Made by a program: the position numbers and the translations under genes
Notes under the pieces: model-generated
Told to the model about the DNA's origin: nothing
What the model saw: the letters and a program-made list of their open reading frames with translations, nothing else
Database searches by the model: none
NCBI GenBank assembly: GCA_030432255.1
Contig: JAUIHS010000008.1
Location: 1-64,000, forward strand
DNA from: Phycisphaerae bacterium
Lineage (GTDB): Bacteria > Planctomycetota > Phycisphaerae > Phycisphaerales > UBA1924
Direction: 5' to 3'
DNA length: 64,000 bases
Shown: positions 41,824 to 49,924 of the stretch, one piece after another
How positions within the stretch are numbered: position 1 is the first letter of the stretch
Layout of the letters: every line of letters starts with the position of its first letter

Positions 41824-42660
41824 TCACACAGCCCTGATCACGTACACCGCTGCGTAGAGGCCGGCGATGGCTTCTCGGGGGACGGTCTTCGGTGGGTAGG
41901 CGGCGTTGAGGGGTTGGAGTCGGATGATCTCCTCGTTGTTGTCGTTGCGTTCGAAGAAGATGCGCTTGAAGGTGGTTTCGGCATCGCGTTCGAAGCGCAC
42001 GAAGCAGTCTGAGCCGGGTCTCGTCGGTGCATCAGGGCTGAAGACGACAATGTCACCCTCGCTGTAGCGCGGCTCCATGGAATCGCCCCAGACGCGAGCC
42101 GCGAAAGCGTTCTCATCGTAGAGGCTGGGGACGGAGACATAGCTGTCGGCGACGCGCGCGGGGTAATCGAGGTCGGTGAATTCGGTGGGGTAGCCGGCGG
42201 CGACCTTGTTGATGACCGGCACACGCATCGGAAGGGGGGAGAGCATCTCGATGCGGTCGCCTGACTCGGCGCCATCGCGGCCTTCCACCGTGCGCACGAG
42301 GCGCTCCAGGTCGCCGGACTCGTGGAGGGCATCGACCCCGCGGGCGCGCAGTGCCGCGACGAGTTCGCGTGCGGCCAGTCGTTCCCGTTCGAGGTCGGCG
42401 ACATGCTCGCGCACATCGGGGGGCGTGGAGGCCCAGTCGCCGAAGCGGATGAGTTCACCATCGGTGAAGCCGAGGACGGTTTCGAGTTTCTCAAGGATGG
42501 CGCGGGAGGGGGGGCGGTCACGCTTGCCGTTCTCGATCTGGGAGAGGTAACTGCGGCCGCACGCGCACGCCTGCGCCACGGTTTCGAGCGTCCAACCGAG
42601 GACGCGTCGGCGCTCGCGGATCAGGGTTCCGAGGCGGTCCAGTTGGGGGCGTTCAGCCAT
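41824..42660 (-). CDS. XRE-family repressor with S24 (LexA/CI-type) self-cleavage domain
   Basis: The 278-residue protein has an N-terminal helix-turn-helix (LGTLIRERRRVLGWTLETVA, then CGRSYLSQIENGKR), a charged linker (about 80-140) and a C-terminal peptidase S24 domain. The cleavage-site region NKVAAGYP contains Ala155-Gly156. Nucleophile Ser194 is in VWGDSMEPRY, and Lys232 in TFKRIFF is the general base. Such repressors cut themselves when RecA filaments form after DNA damage. The gene is transcribed away from the phage-like operon and probably controls it. An upstream extension is open but lacks homology. Confidence 0.9.
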   Translation of the reverse strand: MAERPQLDRLGTLIRERRRVLGWTLETVAQACACGRSYLSQIENGKRDRPPSRAILEKLETVLGFTDGELIRFGDWASTPPDVREHVADLERERLAARELVAALRARGVDALHESGDLERLVRTVEGRDGAESGDRIEMLSPLPMRVPVINKVAAGYPTEFTDLDYPARVADSYVSVPSLYDENAFAARVWGDSMEPRYSEGDIVVFSPDAPTRPGSDCFVRFERDAETTFKRIFFERNDNNEEIIRLQPLNAAYPPKTVPREAIAGLYAAVYVIRAV

Positions 42661-42705
42661 AGGTGCGCTCCGGCGCGCAATCTGCCGCACATACAAACAA
42701 ACACC

Positions 42706-42733
42706 TTGCACGACCTCTGGGCGACAGTACAAT
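42706..42733 (+). promoter_or_regulatory. Promoter of the HTH/ABC-GNAT/terminase operon
   Basis: TTGCAC (42706-42711) and TACAAT (42728-42733) are spaced 16 bases apart in the divergent gap. Just downstream, GTTCACTGAAGTGTAAAC (about 42750-42767) is an imperfect palindrome and a candidate repressor site. AAACAAACA tracts upstream are unusually A-rich for this genome. Confidence 0.6.
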
Positions 42734-42829
42734 CCGGGTCGTGTTCACTGAAGTGTAAACAAATGTTCGGGGGATTGCACCCCGAAAGTCCCAGACTGGA
42801 GCCTGAATTTCCATCCGGAGCGCTCACCC

Positions 42830-43300
42830 ATGATCATGATCAATCCCGACCAACCCGCCAATCTGCCTCCGACCGTCGATCTCCGCCGTCGCCCCAACCT
42901 CAATGTCGCTCACTGGCTCGTCCTTGTCGCCGCTCATCTCGATGACGAGGATCGTGCCCTCATCGAAGCCGTCTTCCGGGACGGCATCACCCTCAGAACC
43001 ATCGCACGCCTGCGCGGCGTCTCACGCTATGCCATCGGCCGACGCATCCGCCAACTCACCGCGCGACTCACCGATCCACGCTTCATCCAGGCCGTCAACT
43101 GCCTGCCGGAGTGGCCGCGTCGTCGTGCCGACCTCGCCCGCCTGTGCATCCTCCGTGGCCACACGGTCCGCGAAGCGGCCGAACTCCTCGGAATCACTGA
43201 GCATGTCGCCCGCTCGGAGTTCGCGATCGTCAACACGCTGATCCGTGAAGGGATTGAAGCCGAGATGCCGAGCATGTCACTGGAAGGGGGTGCCGCGTGA
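42830..43300 (+). CDS. Protein with two helix-turn-helix segments (sigma region 4-like)
   Basis: The 156-residue protein has a first helix-turn-helix around residues 40-80 (DRALIEAVFRDGITLRTIAR, then LRGVSRYAIGRRIRQL). A second lies near 105-140 (LARLCILRGHTVREAAELLG, then ITEHVARSEF). Both resemble sigma-70 region 4 or phage regulators. A GGAG site precedes the ATG. It is first in the operon under the S24 repressor. By position it could be a transcription activator or a terminase small subunit, which also bind DNA through helix-turn-helix domains; sequence alone does not decide. Confidence 0.65.
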   Translation: MIMINPDQPANLPPTVDLRRRPNLNVAHWLVLVAAHLDDEDRALIEAVFRDGITLRTIARLRGVSRYAIGRRIRQLTARLTDPRFIQAVNCLPEWPRRRADLARLCILRGHTVREAAELLGITEHVARSEFAIVNTLIREGIEAEMPSMSLEGGAA

Positions 43301-44697
43301 TCGCCGCCGCCCCTGCACCCGTTGAACTCATCACCATTCCCCGCACGCGACCCACGCAGAACGAGGTCATGCGGTCGGCGCAGGCGTGCCGTGCCGCGGC
43401 TGCTCTCGGCGTGTCACTGGACACCCTCCGGATGTCCCCGTCGCCCCCTCCCGCGTTGGGTCTGAATGTTGCGCCGGGCGCAGTGACATTGATCACGGGT
43501 CACAGCGGAAGCGGGAAGTCCAGCATGCTGCGTGACATCCGGCGCGTGCTGAGTGCCCGGCACTGGCGCGTTGTGCGTCCATTGCGTCGTCCGCTGCCGG
43601 AGCGTCCGTGTATTGAACTGCTGTCACGAGGCGATTCGCACATTGATGCGATGCGTCGGCTGGCGCGTGCCGGTCTCGGTGATGCGCGGTGCTTTGTGCG
43701 GACGCCCGGCATGCTGTCGGATGGTGAGCGGGCGCGATTGCGGCTCGCTCGTGCGATGTGGCGCGCGAGTCGCTGTGCGGTGCGTGGCGAGCGTGTCGTT
43801 CTCATCCTGGACGAATTCGGCACAGGGCTCGATACGATCACGGCACGTTCGGTGGCGACGCTGGTTCGTCGCTTCGTGCGCGATCATCCTGATGTGGTGG
43901 TGGTGGTCGCAACGACACGCGATGACGTGACGGTCGACCTTCGCCCCGATGCACACATCCATCTCGGTCCGGCGCCGGGGCCGCGCCCGACCGTTCCGCT
44001 TGCGGAGGACGTCGTGATCGAAGCGGGCGATCGATCGGATTACCTGTCGCTCGCAGCTCATCACTATCGTCCGGAGTTGCCCGCGACGATTGTGCACACG
44101 CTGGTGGCATGGCATCGGACGTCCGGTGCCATGGCTGGTGTCCTGACGGTCTCGATGCCGACCCGTAACGGCGGGTGGCGGCGGGCTTGGTGGCCGGATG
44201 TGCATGGGTCGGCGCGCCTCGGTCGGTTGAATGACACGGTGCGCTGCATCTCGCGCGTGATCGTGGAGCCTCGCTTTCGCGCGCTGGGCCTCGCCGCCCG
44301 ACTTGTGCGCAAGTATCTGCGCGAACCGCTCACGCCGCGAACCGAGGCGATCGCGGCGATGGGGCGAGCGTGTCCCTTCTTCGCGCACGCCGGGATGACG
44401 GCGGTGCATCGGCCCCCGTCAGCACGCCACGCGCGGCTGCGCGATGCGTTTGTGCATGCCGGTATCCGGTCGTGGGAACTCGCCGACGCAACGCATGCCT
44501 TGAAGCGCGTGCAGGACTCAAGATGGGGCGCCCTGCTGGAGTCGGAACTCCGGCGCTGGGCGAATGACTCGGGGGTGACGCGGCACCTGGTCCGGGCAAC
44601 GCTCGACGATCTGCTCCACGTGGCGGCGCCAAGCGTGACCTGCACGCCGGTCGCCTACGTCCATGAGATTGCGGAGACGAAGGGAGAGTGCGCATGA
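43297..44697 (+). CDS. ABC-type ATPase fused to GNAT (Mom-like) acyltransferase domain
   Basis: The 466-residue protein joins two enzymes. The ATPase half has Walker A GHSGSGKSS (68-76), signature LSDGERARLRLARAM (about 140-154) and Walker B VVLILDE (167-173). It has no transmembrane partner, so it is of the soluble ABC type. The second half (about 235-400) has GNAT features: AGVLTVSMP, the acyl-CoA loop VEPRFRALGLAARLVRKYL, and MGRACPFFAHAGM, which recalls phage Mom-type modification enzymes. It overlaps both neighbours (ATGA junctions). A role in ATP-driven modification of DNA or protein in the phage-like module is inferred; no substrate is known. Confidence 0.75.
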   Translation: MIAAAPAPVELITIPRTRPTQNEVMRSAQACRAAAALGVSLDTLRMSPSPPPALGLNVAPGAVTLITGHSGSGKSSMLRDIRRVLSARHWRVVRPLRRPLPERPCIELLSRGDSHIDAMRRLARAGLGDARCFVRTPGMLSDGERARLRLARAMWRASRCAVRGERVVLILDEFGTGLDTITARSVATLVRRFVRDHPDVVVVVATTRDDVTVDLRPDAHIHLGPAPGPRPTVPLAEDVVIEAGDRSDYLSLAAHHYRPELPATIVHTLVAWHRTSGAMAGVLTVSMPTRNGGWRRAWWPDVHGSARLGRLNDTVRCISRVIVEPRFRALGLAARLVRKYLREPLTPRTEAIAAMGRACPFFAHAGMTAVHRPPSARHARLRDAFVHAGIRSWELADATHALKRVQDSRWGALLESELRRWANDSGVTRHLVRATLDDLLHVAAPSVTCTPVAYVHEIAETKGECA

Positions 44698-44888
44698 AAC
44701 AGCAGGGGCATGAGTCGGATGTGCATGCGCTGACGTTCTTCGTATCGGCGGCGCAGCGGCGCCGGATACTGCGGCGGCTTCGGGCGCTGGATCCGGATCG
44801 CGTCACGGCCTTGTGCAGGGCGCTGCGTGTATCTGCGGATGGAACTGGAGCGGAAGGAGCGCGGGGTGATGCTCCAGCAGAACAGTGA
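44694..44888 (+). CDS. Small basic protein in the phage-like operon
   Basis: The 64-residue product starts at an ATGA overlap with the ABC-GNAT gene and overlaps the terminase start. It carries an Arg-rich helix (AAQRRRILRRLRALDPDRVTAL) and a low-complexity acidic tail. No family is recognised. The tight overlaps on both sides argue that it is a real gene. It could be a DNA-binding accessory or a terminase small subunit. Confidence 0.55.
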   Translation: MKQQGHESDVHALTFFVSAAQRRRILRRLRALDPDRVTALCRALRVSADGTGAEGARGDAPAEQ

Positions 44889-46323
44889 CCGGGTGCCCAT
44901 GCCGAAGTCACGGATGGAACTGGTGCGGTGGATCGGGGAGCAACTCGAACTCACGGTGCCGGATCGTCCGCTGATCCATGGGAACGCGACGCCCCTTGAC
45001 TATCTCGAGCATGCGTTCTTTGAAGCACCGACCGGAGTGCGCGACTGTATCTGCTGGGCGAACCGTGGCGGGGGCAAGACCTTCTACGGCGCCCTCGCGA
45101 CGCTGCTGGACCTGTGCTTCAAGCCGGGCATCAGCATCAAGATCGTTGCCGGTTCGCTCGACCAGGCGGGGCGCATGCATCATCACCTTGTGCATTTCCT
45201 TCAGACGCCGGCCATCAGCCGCGTGTGGGGCCCGGAGGTTGGTGCGCGGCATATCCGGCTGGTCAATGACTCCGACGTCGAGATCCTCGCGCAGTCACAG
45301 ACATCCATTCGAGGTACGCGCCCTCAGAAACTGCGCTGCGATGAAGTGGAACTCTTCGACCCGGAAGTCTGGAACGCGGCACAACTCACGACGCGGGCCC
45401 GACGGTGCGGTGGTGTGCTGGTACGCGGCGCGATCGAGGCGTTCAGTACATGGCATCGTCCGGGCGGGCTGATGAGTCGGCTGCTGGAGGATGCGGTCGG
45501 CCCGGGTCCCTCGCGTCGGACCTTCCGCTGGGGTGTGATCGATGCGCTGGAGGCGTGTCCGCTCGCGCGGGACTGCGGCGCCTGCGATCTTGAGGAGGAG
45601 TGTGAGGGGCGGGCGCAGGCCGTGAATCGGGTGCCCGGGCATGTGCGCATTGATGATGCGATTCATCAGAAACGGCGTACTGATCTTGCGACGTGGCGGA
45701 GCGAGATGCTGTGTCTTCAGCCTTCCCGTCGTGACGCCGTCTTTCCCGAGTTCGATGTCGATGCGCATGTGCGCGTCTTTGATCCGCCTGCGAGCGGCGT
45801 GACATGGGTGGGGGGCATGGACTTCGGACTTCGCGCACCGACGGTGTTCCTGTGGGCGTACATCGCGTCGGATGGGATGGTGTGTGTCGTCGATGAGCAT
45901 GTGGCGACAGAGGCGGCCGTGGATCAGCATGTGGATGCAGTGAACCGCGCGCCGTGGCCTCGTCCGGAGTGGGTGGGTGCCGACCCGGCCGGGAACCAGG
46001 ACTGCTTCGTCGCGGGGATCTCCCCGGTGCGCCAGTGGCGGGCGCGGGGATTCCGTGTGCGGACGAGCGCCTCGCGCATCGACCACGGTCTGCGCCGCAT
46101 CCGTGCACTGCTGGCGCCGGCGGTGGGTCCAACAAAGTTGATGATTCACGAACGCTGCCGCCGGCTGATCGCATCGCTGGCGATGTATCACTACCCGGAC
46201 GACAACCCGTGGACCCGCGCACCAGCGAAGGATGGGTACGACCACGCCATCGATGCATTGCGCTACATGGTGATACACATTCCGCAGGTCGAGGTCAGGA
46301 CGTCGGTGCGGCAATATGCGTAG
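44869..46323 (+). CDS. Phage terminase large subunit-like protein
   Basis: The 484-residue protein has a packaging ATPase (Walker A WANRGGGKT at 63-71, Walker B KLRCDEVELFD near 154-164) and an RNase H-like nuclease (MDFG with Asp318, GADPAGNQD with Asp372, GYDHAIDAL with Asp458/462). Four cysteines in the pattern C-x5-C-x2-C-x5-C (230-245) may bind metal or Fe-S. Start 44869 has a GGAAGGAG site nine bases upstream. In phages TerL pumps and cuts DNA with a portal; here no portal, capsid or protease gene follows. The protein looks intact at all catalytic positions, so it is probably expressed and used. Confidence 0.85.
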   Translation: MLQQNSDRVPMPKSRMELVRWIGEQLELTVPDRPLIHGNATPLDYLEHAFFEAPTGVRDCICWANRGGGKTFYGALATLLDLCFKPGISIKIVAGSLDQAGRMHHHLVHFLQTPAISRVWGPEVGARHIRLVNDSDVEILAQSQTSIRGTRPQKLRCDEVELFDPEVWNAAQLTTRARRCGGVLVRGAIEAFSTWHRPGGLMSRLLEDAVGPGPSRRTFRWGVIDALEACPLARDCGACDLEEECEGRAQAVNRVPGHVRIDDAIHQKRRTDLATWRSEMLCLQPSRRDAVFPEFDVDAHVRVFDPPASGVTWVGGMDFGLRAPTVFLWAYIASDGMVCVVDEHVATEAAVDQHVDAVNRAPWPRPEWVGADPAGNQDCFVAGISPVRQWRARGFRVRTSASRIDHGLRRIRALLAPAVGPTKLMIHERCRRLIASLAMYHYPDDNPWTRAPAKDGYDHAIDALRYMVIHIPQVEVRTSVRQYA

Positions 46324-46343
46324 GCCGACTCCTGTGGCGGGCT

Positions 46344-47069
46344 TCAGGCGGGCGTGGACAGGGCGGCGCGGATCTCTTTCAGGGCTTCGATATGAGCGGG
46401 TGACCATGTACCGGCCAGCGGCCGGTGGTCGTCGCGCTCGTCACCGAGTCCGGCGGACTTCGAGGAGCGAACCCGCGCCATGATGAGGTCGCGGATGGAC
46501 TCGGGATCTTCGATGCCCTCGATGATGCCGACGTTGGTTGACGTCTCGCCGGGTTGTGATGAGCCGCCACCGGCCGTCTCGACGACGAGTTTCGCAATGC
46601 CGCAATACTGCTGGAGCGGGCCCCGATGGATCGAGATGTTCTGGATGTTCTCGAACGTGATGGTGGTCTCGTGGATCACCATGACGCCGCGGCGGATGCG
46701 CAGCGACCGGTTGTTCATCGCGTACCAGGTCGTATCGAATCTCAGGTGGAGCGCGACGTAGGCGATGATGTCGGGTACGACGATGAGGATGAGAAAGACG
46801 GGTGCGAGGATCATGCCGACGCTTGGTTTCTCGATGAAGATCAGCAACCAGACGAGGGCGAGTGCGACATCGATGATCAGGCAGACGATCCAGAAGATGG
46901 TCTTGAGGTAGCGGAGGAATCCGGGGTCAGGCCGGAAACTGCGATTGAGCGTGTCATCGGGGGCGGGCGGGAGTTCCACGGAGCCGCGAGGTACGCGGAA
47001 CCACTTCTGGAGGATGGCCCAGAGTCCGGAGTAGACAGCCTGTCCGACCTGGTCGACGTGTCTGCCCAT
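46344..47069 (-). CDS. PH-domain (bPH2/YdbT-like) membrane protein
   Basis: The 241-residue protein has two adjacent membrane helices (about 60-110, WIVCLIIDVALALVWLLIFI and IVVPDIIAYVAL, both cut) and a bacterial PH domain (about 115-205). The PH domain has the typical YAMNNRSLRIRRGVMVIHETTITFENIQNISI pattern (broken up). It ends with a SHOCT-like short helix (AHIEALKEIRAAL). Family members are membrane proteins of uncertain function. Its ATG overlaps by one base the stop of a second PH-domain gene, so the two probably work together. Confidence 0.82.
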   Translation of the reverse strand: MGRHVDQVGQAVYSGLWAILQKWFRVPRGSVELPPAPDDTLNRSFRPDPGFLRYLKTIFWIVCLIIDVALALVWLLIFIEKPSVGMILAPVFLILIVVPDIIAYVALHLRFDTTWYAMNNRSLRIRRGVMVIHETTITFENIQNISIHRGPLQQYCGIAKLVVETAGGGSSQPGETSTNVGIIEGIEDPESIRDLIMARVRSSKSAGLGDERDDHRPLAGTWSPAHIEALKEIRAALSTPA

Positions 47070-47593
47070 CAGTCGGACTCCGTCTGTCCGGGCGTGCTGC
47101 GCAGGGCGCGGATGCCGTCGCGGATCTCGTGGAGGAGTTGGAGGACTTCGTCATCGCGCGTGCTGTCTTCGCGCGCCGATTCCTCGGCGTCCCCCCGGGC
47201 GCCGCGCATTTTCGAGTAGAGAAAATTGCGAAGGTCCTGCGGATTGAGGATGCCCTCGATGCGCATCTCGGGACCGGAGCTTCCGGAGGCGGTCTGGATA
47301 TTGACCGTCGCGAGGTGCATGTGCCTCTGGAAGATGTTCTCGGTGATGTGAATGTCCTGGATGCGTCGGTAGGTGAGGTTGATTTCCTTCTTGAAGAGGA
47401 CACCCCAGGACATGGAGACCCCCTCATCATCGAACTCGTATCGGAGCGTGATGTACTTGAAGAGCAGGGGCAGGAAGACGAAGGGAAAGGCGACGAGCGT
47501 GAGGATCGATACGAAAATGTAGTAGCGCAGGAGCGCCTCATCGGGACGAGTGATGGTGAAGGGATCGAATGGCTGCTCGGCGTGTTCGTTCAT
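47069..47593 (-). CDS. PH-domain (bPH2/YdbS-like) membrane protein
   Basis: The 174-residue protein has two membrane helices (about 22-48, YYIFVSILTLVAFPFVFLPL), then a bacterial PH domain with YEFDDEGVSMSWGVLFKKE and LTYRRIQDIHI. A Glu/Arg-rich tail ends in a short helix (EVLQLLHEIRDGIRAL). It is paralogous to the downstream protein. Its start overlaps the stop of a GNAT acetyltransferase gene by four bases. Confidence 0.82.
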   Translation of the reverse strand: MNEHAEQPFDPFTITRPDEALLRYYIFVSILTLVAFPFVFLPLLFKYITLRYEFDDEGVSMSWGVLFKKEINLTYRRIQDIHITENIFQRHMHLATVNIQTASGSSGPEMRIEGILNPQDLRNFLYSKMRGARGDAEESAREDSTRDDEVLQLLHEIRDGIRALRSTPGQTESD

Positions 47594-48063
47594 GCTTTCG
47601 GGTCAGTCAGCGGCATGACGTAGGTGCGGAAGCACTCATCAAGTTGCCATCCCTCGCTCTCGTACAGGGCCTGCGCCACCGTGTTGGTGTGGGCCGTGGA
47701 GAGGACGAGGCGGCGGGCGTTGTCATGGCGGGCGTGTTCCGCGGCGGCCCGCATCAGGTACCGCGCAATGCCCTTTCGTCGATGGTCGGGGAGCACGAAG
47801 AGATCGTTGAGGATCCAGACGGGCTCCATGGAGACGGAAGAGAAGGTCGGGTAAAGCTGCGTGAATCCGACGGCGACGCTGTTCTCGCGTGCAAGGAAGA
47901 TGACGGACTCGAAGTTGACGAGTCGCTTGGTGATGAAGTCCACGGCCGCCTGGAGGGCAGGCTGCTGACCATAGAAGGCGCGATACATGTCGAAGAGGGG
48001 GGCGATATCTGCCACCTCATCGAGCGTCGCGGGGGCGATTTTGATGCTGTCCTGTGGAGTCAT
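47590..48063 (-). CDS. GNAT-family N-acetyltransferase
   Basis: The 157-residue enzyme has the GNAT acyl-CoA motif LNDLFVLPDHRRKGIARYLM (LFVxPxxRRxGIAxxLM) and the late TAHTNTVAQALYESEGWQ element. The start IAPATLDEVADIAPLFDMYR resembles amino-acid and spermidine-type acetyltransferases. It acetylates an unknown small molecule or protein N-terminus. It sits 16 bases after the GH57 gene and overlaps the PH-domain gene, forming a GH57-GNAT-PH-PH operon. Confidence 0.87.
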   Translation of the reverse strand: MTPQDSIKIAPATLDEVADIAPLFDMYRAFYGQQPALQAAVDFITKRLVNFESVIFLARENSVAVGFTQLYPTFSSVSMEPVWILNDLFVLPDHRRKGIARYLMRAAAEHARHDNARRLVLSTAHTNTVAQALYESEGWQLDECFRTYVMPLTDPKA

Positions 48064-48079
48064 GACGCTGGCGGCTTCG

Positions 48080-49360
48080 TCACGCGTTCACGGGCGTGTG
48101 CGCGAGGCGTTCCTTGAGGTTGTCGAGTACGTTCATGAAGTTGATGTAGGAGTCGTAGGGTGAATCGTAGGGGTTGAAGTACTTGTGGACATCGCCGTCG
48201 GCGAAGTACTTGGTGCACATGTAGTAATAGTGGTCGGAGGTGGTCAGTTTGCGCCAGTCGTTGAGGACGTGACCGAGATGCCCGATGGCAGACTCGTCGC
48301 CGCGCCGCCGCGCGTCATGCAGGGCGTTCTTGATGGGATCCTCGACGCGGTAGGCCTCCGAGAGGGCGCCGGACTGCATGGCGTTGCCGAGCCAGGCGGA
48401 GAGGTCCCGCTCTGTGTCGGCCCACGAGATCATGTGCGGCACATCGTATTCGCCGACACCATCGAACCGCTCAAAGGCTTCGCTCGGCGTGATGAAGTGA
48501 TTCTCGCCGGGAGCGTAGTCGAAGATGGCGGCCGGGAGCGCACGGAAGAACTCGAAGATGCCGGTGTCTTCCCACTGGTGCTCGCCGATCGTCTCGTAAT
48601 CCATGAACAGGTTGCAGAGGTAGCCATCGCCGTTGATGTCGTGCACCCAGCGCGCGAACTTCTCGGTGGAGAGGGGCCACTCTTCCCAGCCCTGGTTGGA
48701 GAACCGAAACGCGATGTCGTCGGAGAGGCGGTAATTCTTGAGGAGCAGGCCGAACGGCTTGCCGGGAATGGAACTCTCGCCGGTGCCGGGCGGATGGTAG
48801 ACATAGTTGGGTGAGCGGTAGCCGAGGATCCGATCGACACCCTCGCACAGCATGCCCTTGAAGCGCGGCTTGCCGTCGGCGGTCTTCATCTCGTTGATGA
48901 AGTGGGCGACATCATTGTTGTACGTGAGTTCGGTGTTGCGGAAGACGGTGGGGGTCTGGCCGAAGAGATCCTGGATGCGCTGGGTGTGCATGTCGATCTG
49001 TTCGCGAAACTCCTCCCGGCTGTAGAGAAAGCTGAGGGAGTGGAAATACGTCTCCGCGATGAACTCGACGCACCCGGTGTCGGCGAGCCGCTTGAAGATG
49101 TCTATGACATCGGGCGCCCACTGCTCAAGCTGGTCCAGAACCGTGCCGGTGATGGCGTAGCTGCACCGGAAGTTGCCGCCGTTGCCTTCGACCATGTCGA
49201 GGATCATCTGGGTCGCGGGGCGGTAGCACTTGTTCGCGACCTTGAGGAGGATCTCACGGTTGGCTTCGTCGTCGAAGTAGAAGGGGTCGGTGTCGAAGAC
49301 GGAGTAGCGGCGGAGTCGCCACGGCTGGTGAACCTGGAAGTAGAAGCAGACGGAAGCCAT
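48080..49360 (-). CDS. Glycoside hydrolase family 57 (alpha-amylase/glucanotransferase-like)
   Basis: The 426-residue protein opens with the GH57 signature VCFYFQVHQPWRLR, followed by GCVEFIAETYFHSLSFLYS. FRNTELTYNN holds the predicted nucleophile Glu, and LFMDYETIGEHQW the acid/base Asp. It lacks a signal peptide, so a role in cytoplasmic glycogen or maltodextrin metabolism is likely. ATG 49360 begins the domain; the upstream frame is non-homologous. A TTGTCG-16-GACAAT promoter lies about 54 bases upstream. Confidence 0.9.
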   Translation of the reverse strand: MASVCFYFQVHQPWRLRRYSVFDTDPFYFDDEANREILLKVANKCYRPATQMILDMVEGNGGNFRCSYAITGTVLDQLEQWAPDVIDIFKRLADTGCVEFIAETYFHSLSFLYSREEFREQIDMHTQRIQDLFGQTPTVFRNTELTYNNDVAHFINEMKTADGKPRFKGMLCEGVDRILGYRSPNYVYHPPGTGESSIPGKPFGLLLKNYRLSDDIAFRFSNQGWEEWPLSTEKFARWVHDINGDGYLCNLFMDYETIGEHQWEDTGIFEFFRALPAAIFDYAPGENHFITPSEAFERFDGVGEYDVPHMISWADTERDLSAWLGNAMQSGALSEAYRVEDPIKNALHDARRRGDESAIGHLGHVLNDWRKLTTSDHYYYMCTKYFADGDVHKYFNPYDSPYDSYINFMNVLDNLKERLAHTPVNA

Positions 49361-49413
49361 GTGGAGTCGTCCTCTCCGGTGGTTGGGGGTACGGCCGGTC
49401 GTTGACTGACCAC

Positions 49414-49441
49414 ATTGTCCCCCGTTGAGGCGATGCGACAA
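49414..49441 (-). promoter_or_regulatory. Putative promoter of the GH57 operon
   Basis: On the minus strand TTGTCG (49436-49441) and GACAAT (49414-49419) are spaced 16 bases apart, in the gap between queF and the GH57 gene. Confidence 0.5.
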
Positions 49442-49519
49442 GGGCAGGACGGGGAAAAGTCCGGCATTCCGCACCCCGGCATCCATGTCATTCGACTCGC
49501 GAGTGCCCCCACGGCGCAG

Positions 49520-49903
49520 CTATTGCCGATGCCACTCGGCCGGGATGGTGCCGTGGGCGGCGCGGATGATCGAACGGATCCCGCCGCGCCCGCGCCACCG
49601 GGTGATGACCTGAAGCCACGTGGGTTCCATGGCCTTGGCGAGGTCGTCTCGGATGGTGTTGGTGACGGCCTCGTAATAGATGCCTTCCTGCCGGAAGGAC
49701 TGGAAGTAGAGCTTCAGGGATTTCAACTCGACGCAGACGCCGCCGGCCGCGGCGGATCGCGGCGAGAAGCGAACGACGATCTCGCCGAAGTCGGGATGCC
49801 CGGTGACCGGGCAGACGGAGGTGAATTCCTCGTTCACGTGCTCGATGACGAACTCGTTGTCGGTGGGCGTCGGGAATGTTTCGAGGAGATCTGGGTTGGG
49901 CAT
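49520..49903 (-). CDS. queF: NADPH-dependent 7-cyano-7-deazaguanine reductase (type I QueF)
   Basis: The 127-residue enzyme reduces preQ0 to preQ1 in queuosine synthesis. The catalytic Cys is in FTSVCPVTGHPDFG, and the family motif ELKSLKLYFQSFR (the QueF E(S/L)K(S/A)xK(L/Y) box) binds NADPH. Its length fits the single-domain type I class. It lies 21 bases after a nitroreductase gene on the same strand. No preQ1 riboswitch is visible in that short gap, and no other queuosine gene is in the window. Confidence 0.94.
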   Translation of the reverse strand: MPNPDLLETFPTPTDNEFVIEHVNEEFTSVCPVTGHPDFGEIVVRFSPRSAAAGGVCVELKSLKLYFQSFRQEGIYYEAVTNTIRDDLAKAMEPTWLQVITRWRGRGGIRSIIRAAHGTIPAEWHRQ

Positions 49904-49924
49904 TTGGAGTACCGGTGGCGAGGG

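Noticed and set aside
43297..44697. Ordinary ABC transporter ATPase
   Set aside because: There is no permease nearby, and the second half is a GNAT-like domain rather than a transporter accessory domain.
42830..46323. Complete prophage
   Set aside because: Only a terminase and regulators are phage-like; there is no portal, capsid, tail, lysis or integrase gene and no attachment-site repeat was seen.
49904..49924. Possible preQ1 riboswitch before queF
   Set aside because: The gap to the nitroreductase gene is only 21 bases, too short for the aptamer, and no pseudoknot motif is seen.
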